Shown here piece after piece: positions 6,316-14,346 of a DNA stretch of 14,628 nt (position 1 is the stretch's first letter; the number at the start of each line of letters is the position of its first letter). This DNA is from Anaerolineaceae bacterium UBA5311 (GTDB taxonomy: Bacteria; Chloroflexota; Anaerolineae; Anaerolineales; Anaerolineaceae), in contig DHRN01000061.1 in assembly GCA_002411175.1 (NCBI GenBank), forward strand, positions 9,567 through 24,194, written 5' to 3'. The translations under genes and the position numbers were made by a program. The notes under the pieces are model-generated. The model was not told the DNA's origin. It ran no database searches and saw nothing but the letters and a program-made list of their open reading frames with translations.

Positions 6316-7335
6316 ATGGAATTAACTCTCGTCAACAGCATCGAGGGATGGAAAGGGCTTGAAGAAGCCTGGGACGAGCTGGTCAGCAGGTCGGTCAGAC
6401 CATATCCCTTTTTAGAGTTTTGGTATTTATATAACTGGTGGCAAACCCTGGGCGGCGGCGAGTGGCTTAGCTCTGAAAGCCAGCTTTGTATCGTTACAGG
6501 ATTTGAAAGAGGCAAGCTGAAGGGGATTGCGCCGTTGTTTGTCTCGAGCAAAGAAGGCAGCCCTCCAGCCCTGCGATTTATCGGGCAGATAGAAGTCACC
6601 GATTACCTCGATTTTATCGCCGCGGAAGAGGACCTGCCCGCTTTCCTAACTGCACTGCTCGATTTTCTTGACGAGAATGAAGCCATACCGGTCAAAAACC
6701 TGGAACTGGCAAACCTGCTGGACGATTCTCCAAGTTTGCGGATCTTGGAACAAGCTGCTGAACAGCGACAGCACCGTTTCAAGCAAACTGTCCTGCAGCC
6801 AGCGCCTGCCATAACTCTGACCGACAGTTGGGACGAGTACTTACAGTCGTTGAACAAAAAACAGCGCCATGAAGTACGGCGAAAACTGCGCAACGCGGAA
6901 CGGGATTTTCAAATTGAATTGTACCTCGTGGAAAATGCTGCCGAAGTTATTGATGAGATTCGCATCTTTGTTGAATTGATGCGAAATGAGGAAGAAAAAA
7001 AGCATTTTCTAAGCGGAGAAACTGAGCAATACCTTTTGTCACTGGGGAAGGCAGCCTTCGAAAAGAACCGATTCAACCTTGCATTCCTGCTGTTGGACGG
7101 GCAAAAGGTCGCCGGATACCTTAATTTCATCGCGCAAAACCGTCTGTGGGTCTATAACACTGGTTGGAACCCGGATTTCAGCAAATATTCTCCGGGCTGG
7201 TTACTGTTGTCAAAGCTGATCCAGTGGTCAATTGATCAAGGGTTGCAAGAGGTGGATCTGATGCGCGGAGCAGAGGATTACAAGTACCGCTTCGGGGGCA
7301 TCGACCGGCATGTGGTGGCAGTTCAATGTTCATAG
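6316..7335 (+). CDS. BioF2/CelD-type (FemAB-like) GNAT acyltransferase
   Basis: A 339-residue protein with the layout of the Acetyltransf_6 group (CelD/BcsL, FemAB-like), which carry two GNAT folds and often transfer acyl or aminoacyl groups in envelope polysaccharide or peptidoglycan synthesis. Typical features are PFLEFWYLYNWW (31-42), GIAPLF (70-75), the basic motif SLNKKQRHEVRRKLR (178-192), GQKVAGYLNF (262-271), YNTGWNPDFSKYSPGWLL (280-297) and the late motif DLMRGAEDYKYRFG (314-327). There is no signal peptide or membrane helix, so it should be cytoplasmic. ATG 6316 was preferred to the in-frame GTG at 6292, because TATAAT at 6303-6308 would lie inside a longer reading frame. It is divergent from the PP2C-like gene. 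The substrate cannot be read from the sequence. Confidence 0.82.
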   Translation: MELTLVNSIEGWKGLEEAWDELVSRSVRPYPFLEFWYLYNWWQTLGGGEWLSSESQLCIVTGFERGKLKGIAPLFVSSKEGSPPALRFIGQIEVTDYLDFIAAEEDLPAFLTALLDFLDENEAIPVKNLELANLLDDSPSLRILEQAAEQRQHRFKQTVLQPAPAITLTDSWDEYLQSLNKKQRHEVRRKLRNAERDFQIELYLVENAAEVIDEIRIFVELMRNEEEKKHFLSGETEQYLLSLGKAAFEKNRFNLAFLLLDGQKVAGYLNFIAQNRLWVYNTGWNPDFSKYSPGWLLLSKLIQWSIDQGLQEVDLMRGAEDYKYRFGGIDRHVVAVQCS

Positions 7336-7721
7336 GGGATATTTTTTAGCTGATCGCTCGTGGAAATGATGAATGAGATCGTGCGGGCTTCTTCAACATG
7401 CATGCCAGCAATTCTCAATATGAAAATGTCTGTTAATCTTGTGGTGTAAGGGGCATTTGTCATGCCGTCCCGAATGAGTTGTAGCGGATGGTTGCCATGC
7501 CCGCCCGTAAGCACCCGTATGGCGTTATGTCTGTTCCAGCAAAGTCGGTAAGGTTTGTGTTGGGAAAGGTTCAGATTCTTACTTTGTATACTTCGCATCA
7601 CTTCGTTCAGAATGACAAAACCCGGTTCCTGTTTCCTGCTCCCTGTTCTTTTTCGCCTGTGAAGGATAAGGCAGCAGCCAAATCTCTAACATAAAGTTAA
7701 CCTTGTGAGATTATCCTTTTC
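7336..7721. other. Gene-free region with eroded repeat-like sequence
   Basis: I find no convincing gene. A 92-residue reading frame on the minus strand (7323-7601) lacks family features and overlaps the upstream gene's end. Around 7453-7467 there is a small hairpin GGCAT-TTGTC-ATGCC. At 7572-7617 the text (CTTCGCATCACTTCGTTCAGAATGAC) resembles another dispersed intergenic repeat, and a CCTGTTTCCTGCTCCCTGTT stretch (7628-7647) is an imperfect short repeat. No clear terminator for the acyltransferase gene is seen. Confidence 0.5.
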
Positions 7722-7750
7722 TTGACGGGCAATTTTGCTCATGGTAACAT
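7722..7750 (+). promoter_or_regulatory. Promoter of the hrcA heat-shock operon
   Basis: TTGACG (7722-7727) matches the -35 consensus at 5 of 6 bases, and TAACAT (7745-7750) matches -10 at 4 of 6, with an ideal 17-bp spacer. Transcription would begin near 7757, just before the CIRCE operator, so bound HrcA would block the polymerase. This looks like a vegetative-type promoter rather than a sigma-32 one. Confidence 0.7.
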
Positions 7751-7763
7751 TAAAACCACTGAA

Positions 7764-7790
7764 TTAGCACTCTCTGTTCGAGAGTGCTAA
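7764..7790 (+). promoter_or_regulatory. CIRCE operator (HrcA binding site)
   Basis: A perfect match to the CIRCE consensus: TTAGCACTC, a 9-base spacer, then GAGTGCTAA. It lies between the promoter and hrcA, 13 bp before the hrcA ATG. HrcA is known to bind CIRCE as a dimer and repress chaperone operons until heat shock, so this operon should be autoregulated. Confidence 0.98.
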
Positions 7791-7803
7791 TATTGAGTAA
7801 GCA

Positions 7804-8838
7804 ATGAATCAACTAAGCGACCGACAAAAAATAATCCTATCCCTGGTTGTGCACGAACACACGCGCACAGCTCAGCCGGTTGCCTCGAAATCCTTGATCA
7901 ATGAATACAACCTGAAGATTAGTTCTGCAACCGTACGAAATGAGATGAACGCGCTCGAGGAAATGGGCTTTCTCAGGCAGCCCCACACCTCCGCCGGCAG
8001 AGTGCCAACCGAGGAAGGCTATCGATTTTTCGTCAGCAACCTGGTGCAGCACACCAGCCTGCCTTCGGCTACGCGAAACACAATCGCCCACCAGTTTTAC
8101 CAGGCACGCCGGGGGCTGGAGCACTGGCTGCCGTTGGCTGCCTCTGTTTTGGCGAATCAATCGCAAGCCGTTTCGATCGTGACTGCCCCACATTCACAGA
8201 AGGTAACCTTCAAGCACCTGGAACTGATCGCCACTCGCGGCAGCCAGGTTTTGATGGTATTAGTACTGGTTGGTGGGGAAATCCAGCAGCAGATCCTCGC
8301 TTTTGATACCGTACAAACCCAGGAACAACTATCTCAGCTGGCGACCCAGGTCAACCAGCTTTGCGAAAACCGGGCTCTTGAGCAGATTCAAAGCCTCCCA
8401 CCTACAGGCAACCCTGCTGTCGACCTTGTTTTGGACGCAATCGAAGAGCAGCTCAACCTGACAAACAAACTGGTCACGGGTGAGCTTTACCTGGATGGAC
8501 TCAGTTACGTACTGAGTGAGCCGGTATTTGCCGATTACGATCCGGCAAATTCTCCCCTGCGCCTGCTGGAAGAACGTTCCATGCTGGACGACCTGATCTC
8601 ACGTACCGTGCTAACCGAGGATATTGGCGGCGTGCAGGTTTTAATTGGTGGAGAGGGCACATGGCAGGAATTGCAGAATACCTCCGTTATTCTGACCCGC
8701 TATGGCATCCCCGATCAGCTCAGTGGGACCCTCGGCATTCTGGGTCCGATGCGCATGCCCTATGGGCAAACAATCAGCACCGTGCGATACGTGGGCGAAC
8801 TCATGTCTGGCTTCGTGGCAGATAATTTAATAGACTAA
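7804..8838 (+). CDS. hrcA: Heat-inducible transcription repressor HrcA
   Basis: A 344-residue HrcA, the repressor that binds CIRCE and depends on chaperone for folding, linking free chaperone level to operon output. The N-terminal winged helix-turn-helix covers about residues 1-78: LSDRQKIIL (4-12), PVASKSL (25-31), SSATVRNEMNALEEMGFL (40-57) and the wing HTSAGRVPTEEGYRFFV (61-77). The rest matches the dimerisation and inserted domains of the family, with SYVLSEPVF and a conserved end around GTLGILGPMRMPYGQ and the closing STVRYVGELMSG. Length is normal. Shine-Dalgarno complementarity before the ATG is weak (TTGAGTAAG). It is the first gene of the operon; grpE follows after about 29 bp. Confidence 0.97.
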   Translation: MNQLSDRQKIILSLVVHEHTRTAQPVASKSLINEYNLKISSATVRNEMNALEEMGFLRQPHTSAGRVPTEEGYRFFVSNLVQHTSLPSATRNTIAHQFYQARRGLEHWLPLAASVLANQSQAVSIVTAPHSQKVTFKHLELIATRGSQVLMVLVLVGGEIQQQILAFDTVQTQEQLSQLATQVNQLCENRALEQIQSLPPTGNPAVDLVLDAIEEQLNLTNKLVTGELYLDGLSYVLSEPVFADYDPANSPLRLLEERSMLDDLISRTVLTEDIGGVQVLIGGEGTWQELQNTSVILTRYGIPDQLSGTLGILGPMRMPYGQTISTVRYVGELMSGFVADNLID

Positions 8839-8867
8839 AAACATAGCGACACTATGATGAGGAAATG

Positions 8868-9380
8868 ATGACAGAAGACGAAAAAACCAACCAGGAATTT
8901 GAAGAATTTGGAAACAAAGAGGAATCGGTTAATGACGTTGTTAGTTTGCAGGACAAAGTGGATGAATATCTGGACTGCTGGCAGCGTGAAAGGGCGAGTT
9001 TCGCCAATTATAAGCGCCGTGTCGAACAAGATAATGCTGTCATGGCTGATCGATTGTTAGGAGAACATATCAAACTGTTTCTGCCGGTCATGGATGACCT
9101 GGAAAGAGCTCTCGACCACTCTCCAGCTGATCCCGATTGCGCCAGTTGGATAGCCGGCATTGAACTAATCCGCAAGAAATTGCTCAAAACGCTCGAAACT
9201 CAGGACGTGAGCGTTATCGATCTCAATCCTGGCGACATGTTCGACCCAATCAACCAGGAAGCTGTCACACATGAAGAAAATGATCGGTTTAGCGATGGAC
9301 AAATCATCGAAGTCGTGCAAACCGGATATCAATTAAAAGAACGGGTTATCCGACCAGCCAAGGTACGGGTAGCGAAATAG
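8868..9380 (+). CDS. grpE: GrpE, nucleotide exchange factor for DnaK
   Basis: A 170-residue GrpE, the cytoplasmic dimer that releases ADP from DnaK. An acidic, disordered N-terminus (1-25) precedes the long coiled helix (about 26-75) with FANYKRRVEQD (45-55), a helical region LPVMDDLERALDH, and the C-terminal beta domain with the family signature starting FDPINQEAV (125-133) and ending near VQTGYQLKERVIRPAKVRVA. The family usually has H-E-A in that signature; here it is Q-E-A. Of two adjacent ATGs, 8868 is preferred, because GAGG (8859-8862) then sits 5 nt away rather than 2. dnaK follows after 10 bp. Confidence 0.96.
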   Translation: MTEDEKTNQEFEEFGNKEESVNDVVSLQDKVDEYLDCWQRERASFANYKRRVEQDNAVMADRLLGEHIKLFLPVMDDLERALDHSPADPDCASWIAGIELIRKKLLKTLETQDVSVIDLNPGDMFDPINQEAVTHEENDRFSDGQIIEVVQTGYQLKERVIRPAKVRVAK

Positions 9381-9390
9381 GAGAGGTTTT

Positions 9391-11292
9391 ATGGGCAAAA
9401 TTATCGGTATTGATTTAGGAACAACCAACTCAGCAGCTGCAGTGATGATGGGTGGAGAGCCCGTGGTGATTACTTCCGCTGAAGGCAACCGACTTGTGCC
9501 TTCAGTTGTTGCAGTCAACAAAAATGGCGAACGCCTGGTTGGGCAGGTAGCCCGCAACCAGGCAATTATTAACCCCGAAAATACGATTTTTTCAATCAAG
9601 CGTTTTATGGGTCGAAAAACCAACGATCCCGAAGTCCAGCGGGCAATCAGCGTGGTGCCGTATAAGATTAACAGCGCTCCCAACGGCGATGTCAGGGTCG
9701 TGCTGGATAATAAAGATTACACAGCTCCCGAAATCTCCGCCATGATCCTGGGCAAACTTAAACGCGACGCCGAAGCCTACCTTGGCGAACAGGTCGACCA
9801 GGCTGTTATCACCGTGCCGGCTTATTTCAACGACGCTCAGCGCAATGCCACCATCGATGCCGGCAAGATCGCCGGATTGGAAGTGCTGCGCATCATCAAC
9901 GAACCCACCGCTTCTTCACTGGCTTACGGGCTGGACAAAAAAGATCGAAACGAGGTTATCGCCGTTTTTGACCTCGGAGGCGGTACGTTTGATATTTCCA
10001 TCCTGGAAGTGGGCGACGGTGTATTTCAGGTCAAGTCCACCTCGGGCGACACCTTTTTAGGCGGAGATGACTTTGACCAGCGCATTATCGATTGGCTGGC
10101 AGACGAATTCAAGAAGGAAAACGGCATCAATCTGCGTGGAGACCGCCAGGCACTGCAGCGCCTCAAAGAAGCCGCGGAAAAGGCGAAAATTGAGCTCTCC
10201 AGCACGATGCAGTCCGAGATCAACCTGCCCTATATCACCGCTGATGCTTCCGGTCCGAAACACCTGGTAACCACCCTGACCCGTTCCAAACTGGAACAGC
10301 TTACCGGTGACCTGGTGCAGAAATCGCTCAAACCCGTGCAGCAAGCACTGGCAGATGCCAACCTGAAACCCTCTGATATCGACGAGGTGGTTATGGTTGG
10401 CGGCATGACCCGTATGCCTGCTGTGCAGGAGGCTGTCCGCCAGTTGTTCAACAAAGAACCCCATAAGGGCGTCAACCCGGACGAAGTCGTCGCCATTGGT
10501 GCCGCTATCCAGGCTGGTGTGTTGGGCGGCGATGTGACCGACATTCTTCTGCTCGACGTGACCCCCCTGACGCTCTCCATCGAGACGTTGGGCGGTATCT
10601 CTACGCCGCTGATCAAGCGCAATACCACCATCCCAACCCGGGCAAGCCAGGTTTTTAGCACCGCTTCTGACAGCCAGACCTCGGTCGAAATTCACATTTT
10701 GCAGGGTGAACGCACCATGGCAGCCGATAACAAATCGCTCGGCAAGTTTACACTGGATGGCATTCCGCCTGCTCCCCGTGGGATGCCCCAGATCGAAGTG
10801 ATTTTCGATATGGATGCAAACAGCACCCTGAAGGTCACCGCCAAAGACAAAGCCACAAGCCGCCAACAAGACATCACCATCACAGGCGCTTCTGGTTTGA
10901 GCGATGAGGAAATTGAACGCATGCGCCGGGATGCCGAAGCGCACGCCGGCGAAGACCAAAAACATCGTGAATTGATTGAAGCCCGCAATACTGCCGACAA
11001 CGCAGCCTACACTGCCGAAAAGACACTCAAGGATCTTGGCGATAAGGTTCCGGCAGATGCCAAAGGTCGTGTCGAAGACGCGGTTGCCAGGGTACGCGCC
11101 GTTAGAGATCAGAATGATATCGCTGTTATTAATGAATCCGTTGAAGAATTGATGAAGATTCTGCAGGAAATCGGGCAGGCTGCCTACAGCCAGGCAGAAG
11201 AGACTCCCCAGCCAGAAACAGAGGCTGGCTCCGATACCCCTCCTTCTGACGACCCGGATGTCGTTGAAGGCGAATTCACACATGCGGAATAA
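9391..11292 (+). CDS. dnaK: Molecular chaperone DnaK (Hsp70)
   Basis: A 633-residue full-length Hsp70, the ATP-driven chaperone of the DnaK-DnaJ-GrpE cycle. The ATPase domain shows the three Hsp70 signatures: IDLGTTNS (7-14), DLGGGTFDISIL (194-205) and VVMVGGMTRMPAVQE (333-347). The linker and substrate domain start at DILLLDVTPLTLSIET (384-399), with the loop-forming QGERTMAADN (438-447) and an alpha-helical lid (about 505-600). The C-terminus is a disordered acidic tail ending DDPDVVEGEFTHAE, with a VVEGEF-type end common outside the proteobacteria. The linker reads TLSIET where SLGIET is usual. A strong GGAGAGG ribosome binding site precedes the ATG. A hairpin lies downstream, before dnaJ. 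Confidence 0.99.
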   Translation: MGKIIGIDLGTTNSAAAVMMGGEPVVITSAEGNRLVPSVVAVNKNGERLVGQVARNQAIINPENTIFSIKRFMGRKTNDPEVQRAISVVPYKINSAPNGDVRVVLDNKDYTAPEISAMILGKLKRDAEAYLGEQVDQAVITVPAYFNDAQRNATIDAGKIAGLEVLRIINEPTASSLAYGLDKKDRNEVIAVFDLGGGTFDISILEVGDGVFQVKSTSGDTFLGGDDFDQRIIDWLADEFKKENGINLRGDRQALQRLKEAAEKAKIELSSTMQSEINLPYITADASGPKHLVTTLTRSKLEQLTGDLVQKSLKPVQQALADANLKPSDIDEVVMVGGMTRMPAVQEAVRQLFNKEPHKGVNPDEVVAIGAAIQAGVLGGDVTDILLLDVTPLTLSIETLGGISTPLIKRNTTIPTRASQVFSTASDSQTSVEIHILQGERTMAADNKSLGKFTLDGIPPAPRGMPQIEVIFDMDANSTLKVTAKDKATSRQQDITITGASGLSDEEIERMRRDAEAHAGEDQKHRELIEARNTADNAAYTAEKTLKDLGDKVPADAKGRVEDAVARVRAVRDQNDIAVINESVEELMKILQEIGQAAYSQAEETPQPETEAGSDTPPSDDPDVVEGEFTHAE

Positions 11293-11318
11293 GCTGGGCA
11301 ATATCAAGTAGAATAAGG

Positions 11319-11346
11319 CACCTGGCGAAAATTTCGCCAGGTGTTT
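11319..11346 (+). terminator. Strong hairpin between dnaK and dnaJ, possible partial terminator
   Basis: CACCTGGCGAA (11319-11329) pairs perfectly with TTCGCCAGGTG (11333-11343) around a 3-base loop, an 11-bp GC-rich stem. Only three Ts follow, so full termination is doubtful. It could partly end transcription, or mark an RNA processing or stability site, letting DnaK be made in excess over DnaJ. Confidence 0.55.
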
Positions 11347-11370
11347 GCACGCTGTTTTGAAAAGAATACG

Positions 11371-12516
11371 ATGACAGATAAACGAGATTATTATGAAGTT
11401 CTGGGGATATCCAGAAATGCGACGGCGGAGGATGTTAAAAACGCCTTTCGTAACCTCGCGCGTCAATATCACCCGGATGTCAATAAAGCCCCTGATGCCG
11501 AAGAAAGGTTCAAGGAAATCAATGAAGCCTACGGCGTCTTAAGCGACACAGAAAAACGTGCCGCCTATGACCGCTTTGGGTTTTCGGGTGTAAATACCCA
11601 GGGCATGCCCGATTACGGCAACATGGATCTCTCCGATTTGTTTGAAGCTTTATTCGGGATGGGTGGCATGGGGGGTATGGGTGGTTTTGGTGGCGCCAGC
11701 AGTTCAAGACGGCGGCAAAATGCCCCACGGCGGGGAGCCGACCTCAGCACCATGCTCAAATTATCGTTTGAAGAAGCGGTATTTGGCGCAGAAAAAGAGG
11801 TTGAAATCACCCGCAACGAACGCTGCTCTGTTTGTGATGGCAGCGGCACCGAACCCGGCACACAACTAAGCGACTGTCCGACCTGTAATGGGCAGGGCGA
11901 AGTTCGACAGGTGCATCAAACTTTTTTGGGTTCGATGGTCCAGGTGGCTACCTGCCCGACCTGCGGTGGACGTGGAAAAATGATCGAAACTCCCTGTCGG
12001 AATTGTCGTGGGAGCGGTCTGGAGCGGAAGACCAGCACTAAAACGGTGACAATCCCGGCTGGAGTGGATGATGGCAACCAGATTCGTATGGTTGGCGAAG
12101 GTCAGCCTGGCGCAAACGGCGGTCCAAACGGCAATTTCTACATCGAACTGGACGTCACACCGCATAAATTCTTCAGACGAAACGGCAACGACATCCTGCT
12201 TGACCTGGATATCAACATGGCACAAGCAGCTCTGGGCGATGAAATAACCATCCCGACAATTGACGGAAACGTAAAATTGCGGATTCCGCCTGGCACTCAG
12301 CCGGGTCGGGTCTTCAGATTAAAGGACAAGGGTGTGCCTGTTCTAAATAAAAACGACCGGGGTAACCAGATGGTCACCGTGAACATTCAAATCCCGACCA
12401 GCCTCACCAAAGAACAGGAAGAGCTTTTAACCTCGCTGGGCAAAACCATGGGCACAGATATCAAGATCCAGGAACGCAGTTTCTTTGACAAGGTCAAGGA
12501 CGCCTTCAGTGGCTAA
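11371..12516 (+). CDS. dnaJ: Chaperone DnaJ (Hsp40)
   Basis: A 381-residue type I DnaJ, which loads substrates on DnaK and stimulates its ATPase. The J domain (1-70) has the HPD motif at 34-36. A Gly/Phe-rich segment carries the GMGGMGGMGGFGG repeat (96-108). The cysteine-rich domain holds four zinc motifs: CSVCDGSG (152-159), CPTCNGQG (169-176), CPTCGGRG (195-202) and CRNCRGSG (209-216). Two beta-barrel substrate domains follow, with the conserved DLDINMAQAALGDEI region. The reading frame is open upstream to a GTG at 11341, but that codon lies in the hairpin stem; MTDKRDYYEVLG at 11371 is the standard J-domain start. Its ribosome binding site is weak. prmA begins inside its last codons. Confidence 0.98.
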   Translation: MTDKRDYYEVLGISRNATAEDVKNAFRNLARQYHPDVNKAPDAEERFKEINEAYGVLSDTEKRAAYDRFGFSGVNTQGMPDYGNMDLSDLFEALFGMGGMGGMGGFGGASSSRRRQNAPRRGADLSTMLKLSFEEAVFGAEKEVEITRNERCSVCDGSGTEPGTQLSDCPTCNGQGEVRQVHQTFLGSMVQVATCPTCGGRGKMIETPCRNCRGSGLERKTSTKTVTIPAGVDDGNQIRMVGEGQPGANGGPNGNFYIELDVTPHKFFRRNGNDILLDLDINMAQAALGDEITIPTIDGNVKLRIPPGTQPGRVFRLKDKGVPVLNKNDRGNQMVTVNIQIPTSLTKEQEELLTSLGKTMGTDIKIQERSFFDKVKDAFSG

Positions 12517-13444
12517 ACCGGACAAGTGGCTGGAAGCTGCTTTGTTTTGCTCTGGAGAACTGGCTGAAGCTGTCGCCGAGGTTTTTTCCCGTTACGTCCC
12601 TAACGGTGTCCTCTTGAACAGTGTAACTGTATTTGACCAGGCAGACCAGGAAGAAAAACCCACGGGTGAGATGCAGGTTGTCGCTTATTTCCCGTTCGAT
12701 GAGCAAAGCGAAGACATCCGTCAAAAACTGGACCGGGCAGTTGGGTACCTGGGTCAGATCGTGCCCCTTGGTTCCGTTTCTTACCAGGTGATCGATGATC
12801 AAAACTGGATGGAAGCCTGGAAAACTTGCTATGAGCCTCTGAGGTTTGGTAAAAATCTGATCGTGCTGCCGGAATGGGTCGACCAGTCCCTCGCGGAGGG
12901 GCGGCTTCCGATCATCATCTCGCCCGACATGGCCTTTGGCACCGGAACGCATCCATCAACCCAGCTTTGCCTGATCGCGTTGGAAAAGCATGGTTGTGCA
13001 GGTAAAAACGTGTTCGATATAGGCTGTGGCAGCGGCATTCTTTCGATCGCGGCGGTGAGACTGGGCGCGGACACGGTTCTTGGTGTCGATAACGACCCGG
13101 AGGCGATTCCTTCATGCTTCAGGAATGCTGGACTAAACGGGATGGATGGACGTATCGCTTTTGAAGTCGGCACACATCTCGATATTCCGTCCCGCTCAGG
13201 TCAGTTGCGCCAGGCACCGGTTGTGCTCGCCAATATCCTTGCTCATGTTTTGGTGGAGATGCTTGAAACAGGTTTGGCAGACACAATCGCGAACCAGGGA
13301 ATATTAATATTGGGCGGGATCCTCGAACATCAGGCACCTTCAGTCATCGATGCCGCGACAAGCGCCGCCCTGACCCACATCGACACTCTTCAGGAGGAGG
13401 ACTGGGTTGTGTTGGTGTTTACAAAAGGTCAATTCCCTGCTTAA
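12509..13444 (+). CDS. prmA: Ribosomal protein L11 methyltransferase PrmA
   Basis: A 311-residue SAM-dependent methyltransferase that trimethylates ribosomal protein L11 in the cytoplasm. The small N-terminal L11-binding domain (about 1-95) starts KWLEAALFCSGELAEAV. The catalytic domain has QNWMEAWK (98-105), AFGTGTHPST (142-151), the SAM motif DIGCGSGILSIAA (170-182), GVDNDPEAI (192-200) and LANILAHVL (240-248). The start chosen is GTG at 12509, with AAGGA (12496-12500) 8 nt upstream, which overlaps the dnaJ end by 8 bp and implies translational coupling. A TTG at 12485 would extend further into dnaJ and is less likely. prmA next to dnaJ is a frequent arrangement in bacteria. Confidence 0.95.
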   Translation: MAKPDKWLEAALFCSGELAEAVAEVFSRYVPNGVLLNSVTVFDQADQEEKPTGEMQVVAYFPFDEQSEDIRQKLDRAVGYLGQIVPLGSVSYQVIDDQNWMEAWKTCYEPLRFGKNLIVLPEWVDQSLAEGRLPIIISPDMAFGTGTHPSTQLCLIALEKHGCAGKNVFDIGCGSGILSIAAVRLGADTVLGVDNDPEAIPSCFRNAGLNGMDGRIAFEVGTHLDIPSRSGQLRQAPVVLANILAHVLVEMLETGLADTIANQGILILGGILEHQAPSVIDAATSAALTHIDTLQEEDWVVLVFTKGQFPA

Positions 13445-13554
13445 TAAAAGAGTTTTCCGTCCAGGCGCCTACGTATCGAACGATTATCTCCATGGAAGCA
13501 AACGAAAGTCAAATTCTCGATTGACCAATTTCAGGCAGAAACTCACTTTTCATA

Positions 13555-13560
13555 TATAAT
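13555..13560 (+). promoter_or_regulatory. Candidate -10 box for the TM2 protein gene
   Basis: A perfect TATAAT about 78 nt before the start codon. The nearest good -35-like hexamer, TTGACC at 13521-13526, is 28 bp away, too far for normal spacing. TTTCAG (13529-13534) with a 20-bp spacer is weak. If used, it gives a 5' leader of about 70 nt and would make this gene independent of prmA. Confidence 0.45.
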
Positions 13561-13638
13561 TACAGCCATCAAGGGTACGTCCACCTTTATTTTTATTTGC
13601 CGGACAAGTTTACAAAACGATTATCCACGGGAGGAAAG

Positions 13639-14346
13639 ATGGATTGTCCACAATGCAACCTCAATAATTCGCCACAAGCTTCAACCTGTGTGCGCTGTGG
13701 CGCCGACCTGCAATCAAAGAATTCGAGGTCGTCTCCAGTGATGAGTTTCAGACCAATTGGCTCAACAGCTTCACAAACACCGCCTTCCCGATCCGGTTCC
13801 GCTTACCATCCGCGCCAGGATGCTCAAAGTTCGTACAAACCAGGTCAAAGCGCCTATGGCAGCAATCAAGGTTACCAACCCCAGGACTACCGCACACCTG
13901 CCAACCCGGCAAATTATGCAGGGCAGGGGAGCACTTATGGGCAGTCCAATCCTGCGCAGAATACATGGTCACAACCGACCTATCAAAGCCCTGCATCGTA
14001 TAATCAACCAAATGCCCCATATTACGGTGCCGGTCAAGCTGCCGGGTTTATCAATTGCCCAAGCTGCGCCTCACTTTTACCAGCTGGCACCCAGGTGTGT
14101 TTTAATTGTGGGGTTCCCATGGCAATGGCTGGGATGATCAGCGACAAAGACAAAACCATCGTCTTGATCATTTGCATAGCGTTGGGAGTCATTGGAGGGC
14201 ATCATTTTTATGTTGGCAACACTGGCAAAGGTGTTTTGTACCTCTTTACTGGCGGGCTGCTTGGATTTGGCGTGATCATTGATGTGATCAACATCCTCAA
14301 CGGCAGCTTTACCGACAACCTCGGCAGACGTTTGCGGAACCGATAG
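13639..14346 (+). CDS. Double zinc-ribbon TM2-domain membrane protein
   Basis: A 235-residue protein. It starts with a zinc ribbon (C3, C6, C17, C20), then has a disordered Ser/Gln/Pro/Tyr/Asn-rich stretch (about 25-135), a second zinc ribbon (C140, C143, C154, C157), and a C-terminal TM2 domain (about 168-232). The TM2 part shows two hydrophobic helices around GVIGGHHFYVGNTGKGVLYL (183-202), with the typical G-x-H-x-F-Y motif and IIDVINILNG after it. TM2 proteins are widespread but mostly of unknown function. ATG 13639 is chosen over upstream in-frame codons because a strong GGGAGG (13629-13634) sits 4 nt away and the protein then begins with the ribbon. No operon partner is seen in this window. 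Confidence 0.88.
   Translation: MDCPQCNLNNSPQASTCVRCGADLQSKNSRSSPVMSFRPIGSTASQTPPSRSGSAYHPRQDAQSSYKPGQSAYGSNQGYQPQDYRTPANPANYAGQGSTYGQSNPAQNTWSQPTYQSPASYNQPNAPYYGAGQAAGFINCPSCASLLPAGTQVCFNCGVPMAMAGMISDKDKTIVLIICIALGVIGGHHFYVGNTGKGVLYLFTGGLLGFGVIIDVINILNGSFTDNLGRRLRNR

Noticed and set aside
7323..7601. 92-residue minus-strand frame between the acyltransferase gene and hrcA
   Set aside because: It overlaps the end of the acyltransferase gene, lies over repeat-like sequence and has no visible ribosome binding site or domain.
10057..11472. 471-residue minus-strand frame opposite dnaK
   Set aside because: It is the shadow of the well-defined dnaK gene, rich in Cys, His and Phe with no recognisable domain, and it crosses the dnaK-dnaJ hairpin.
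13521..13560. TTGACC with TATAAT as a paired promoter
   Set aside because: The spacer is 28 bp, outside the range for a sigma-70 type promoter. Only the -10 box is kept, as a candidate.
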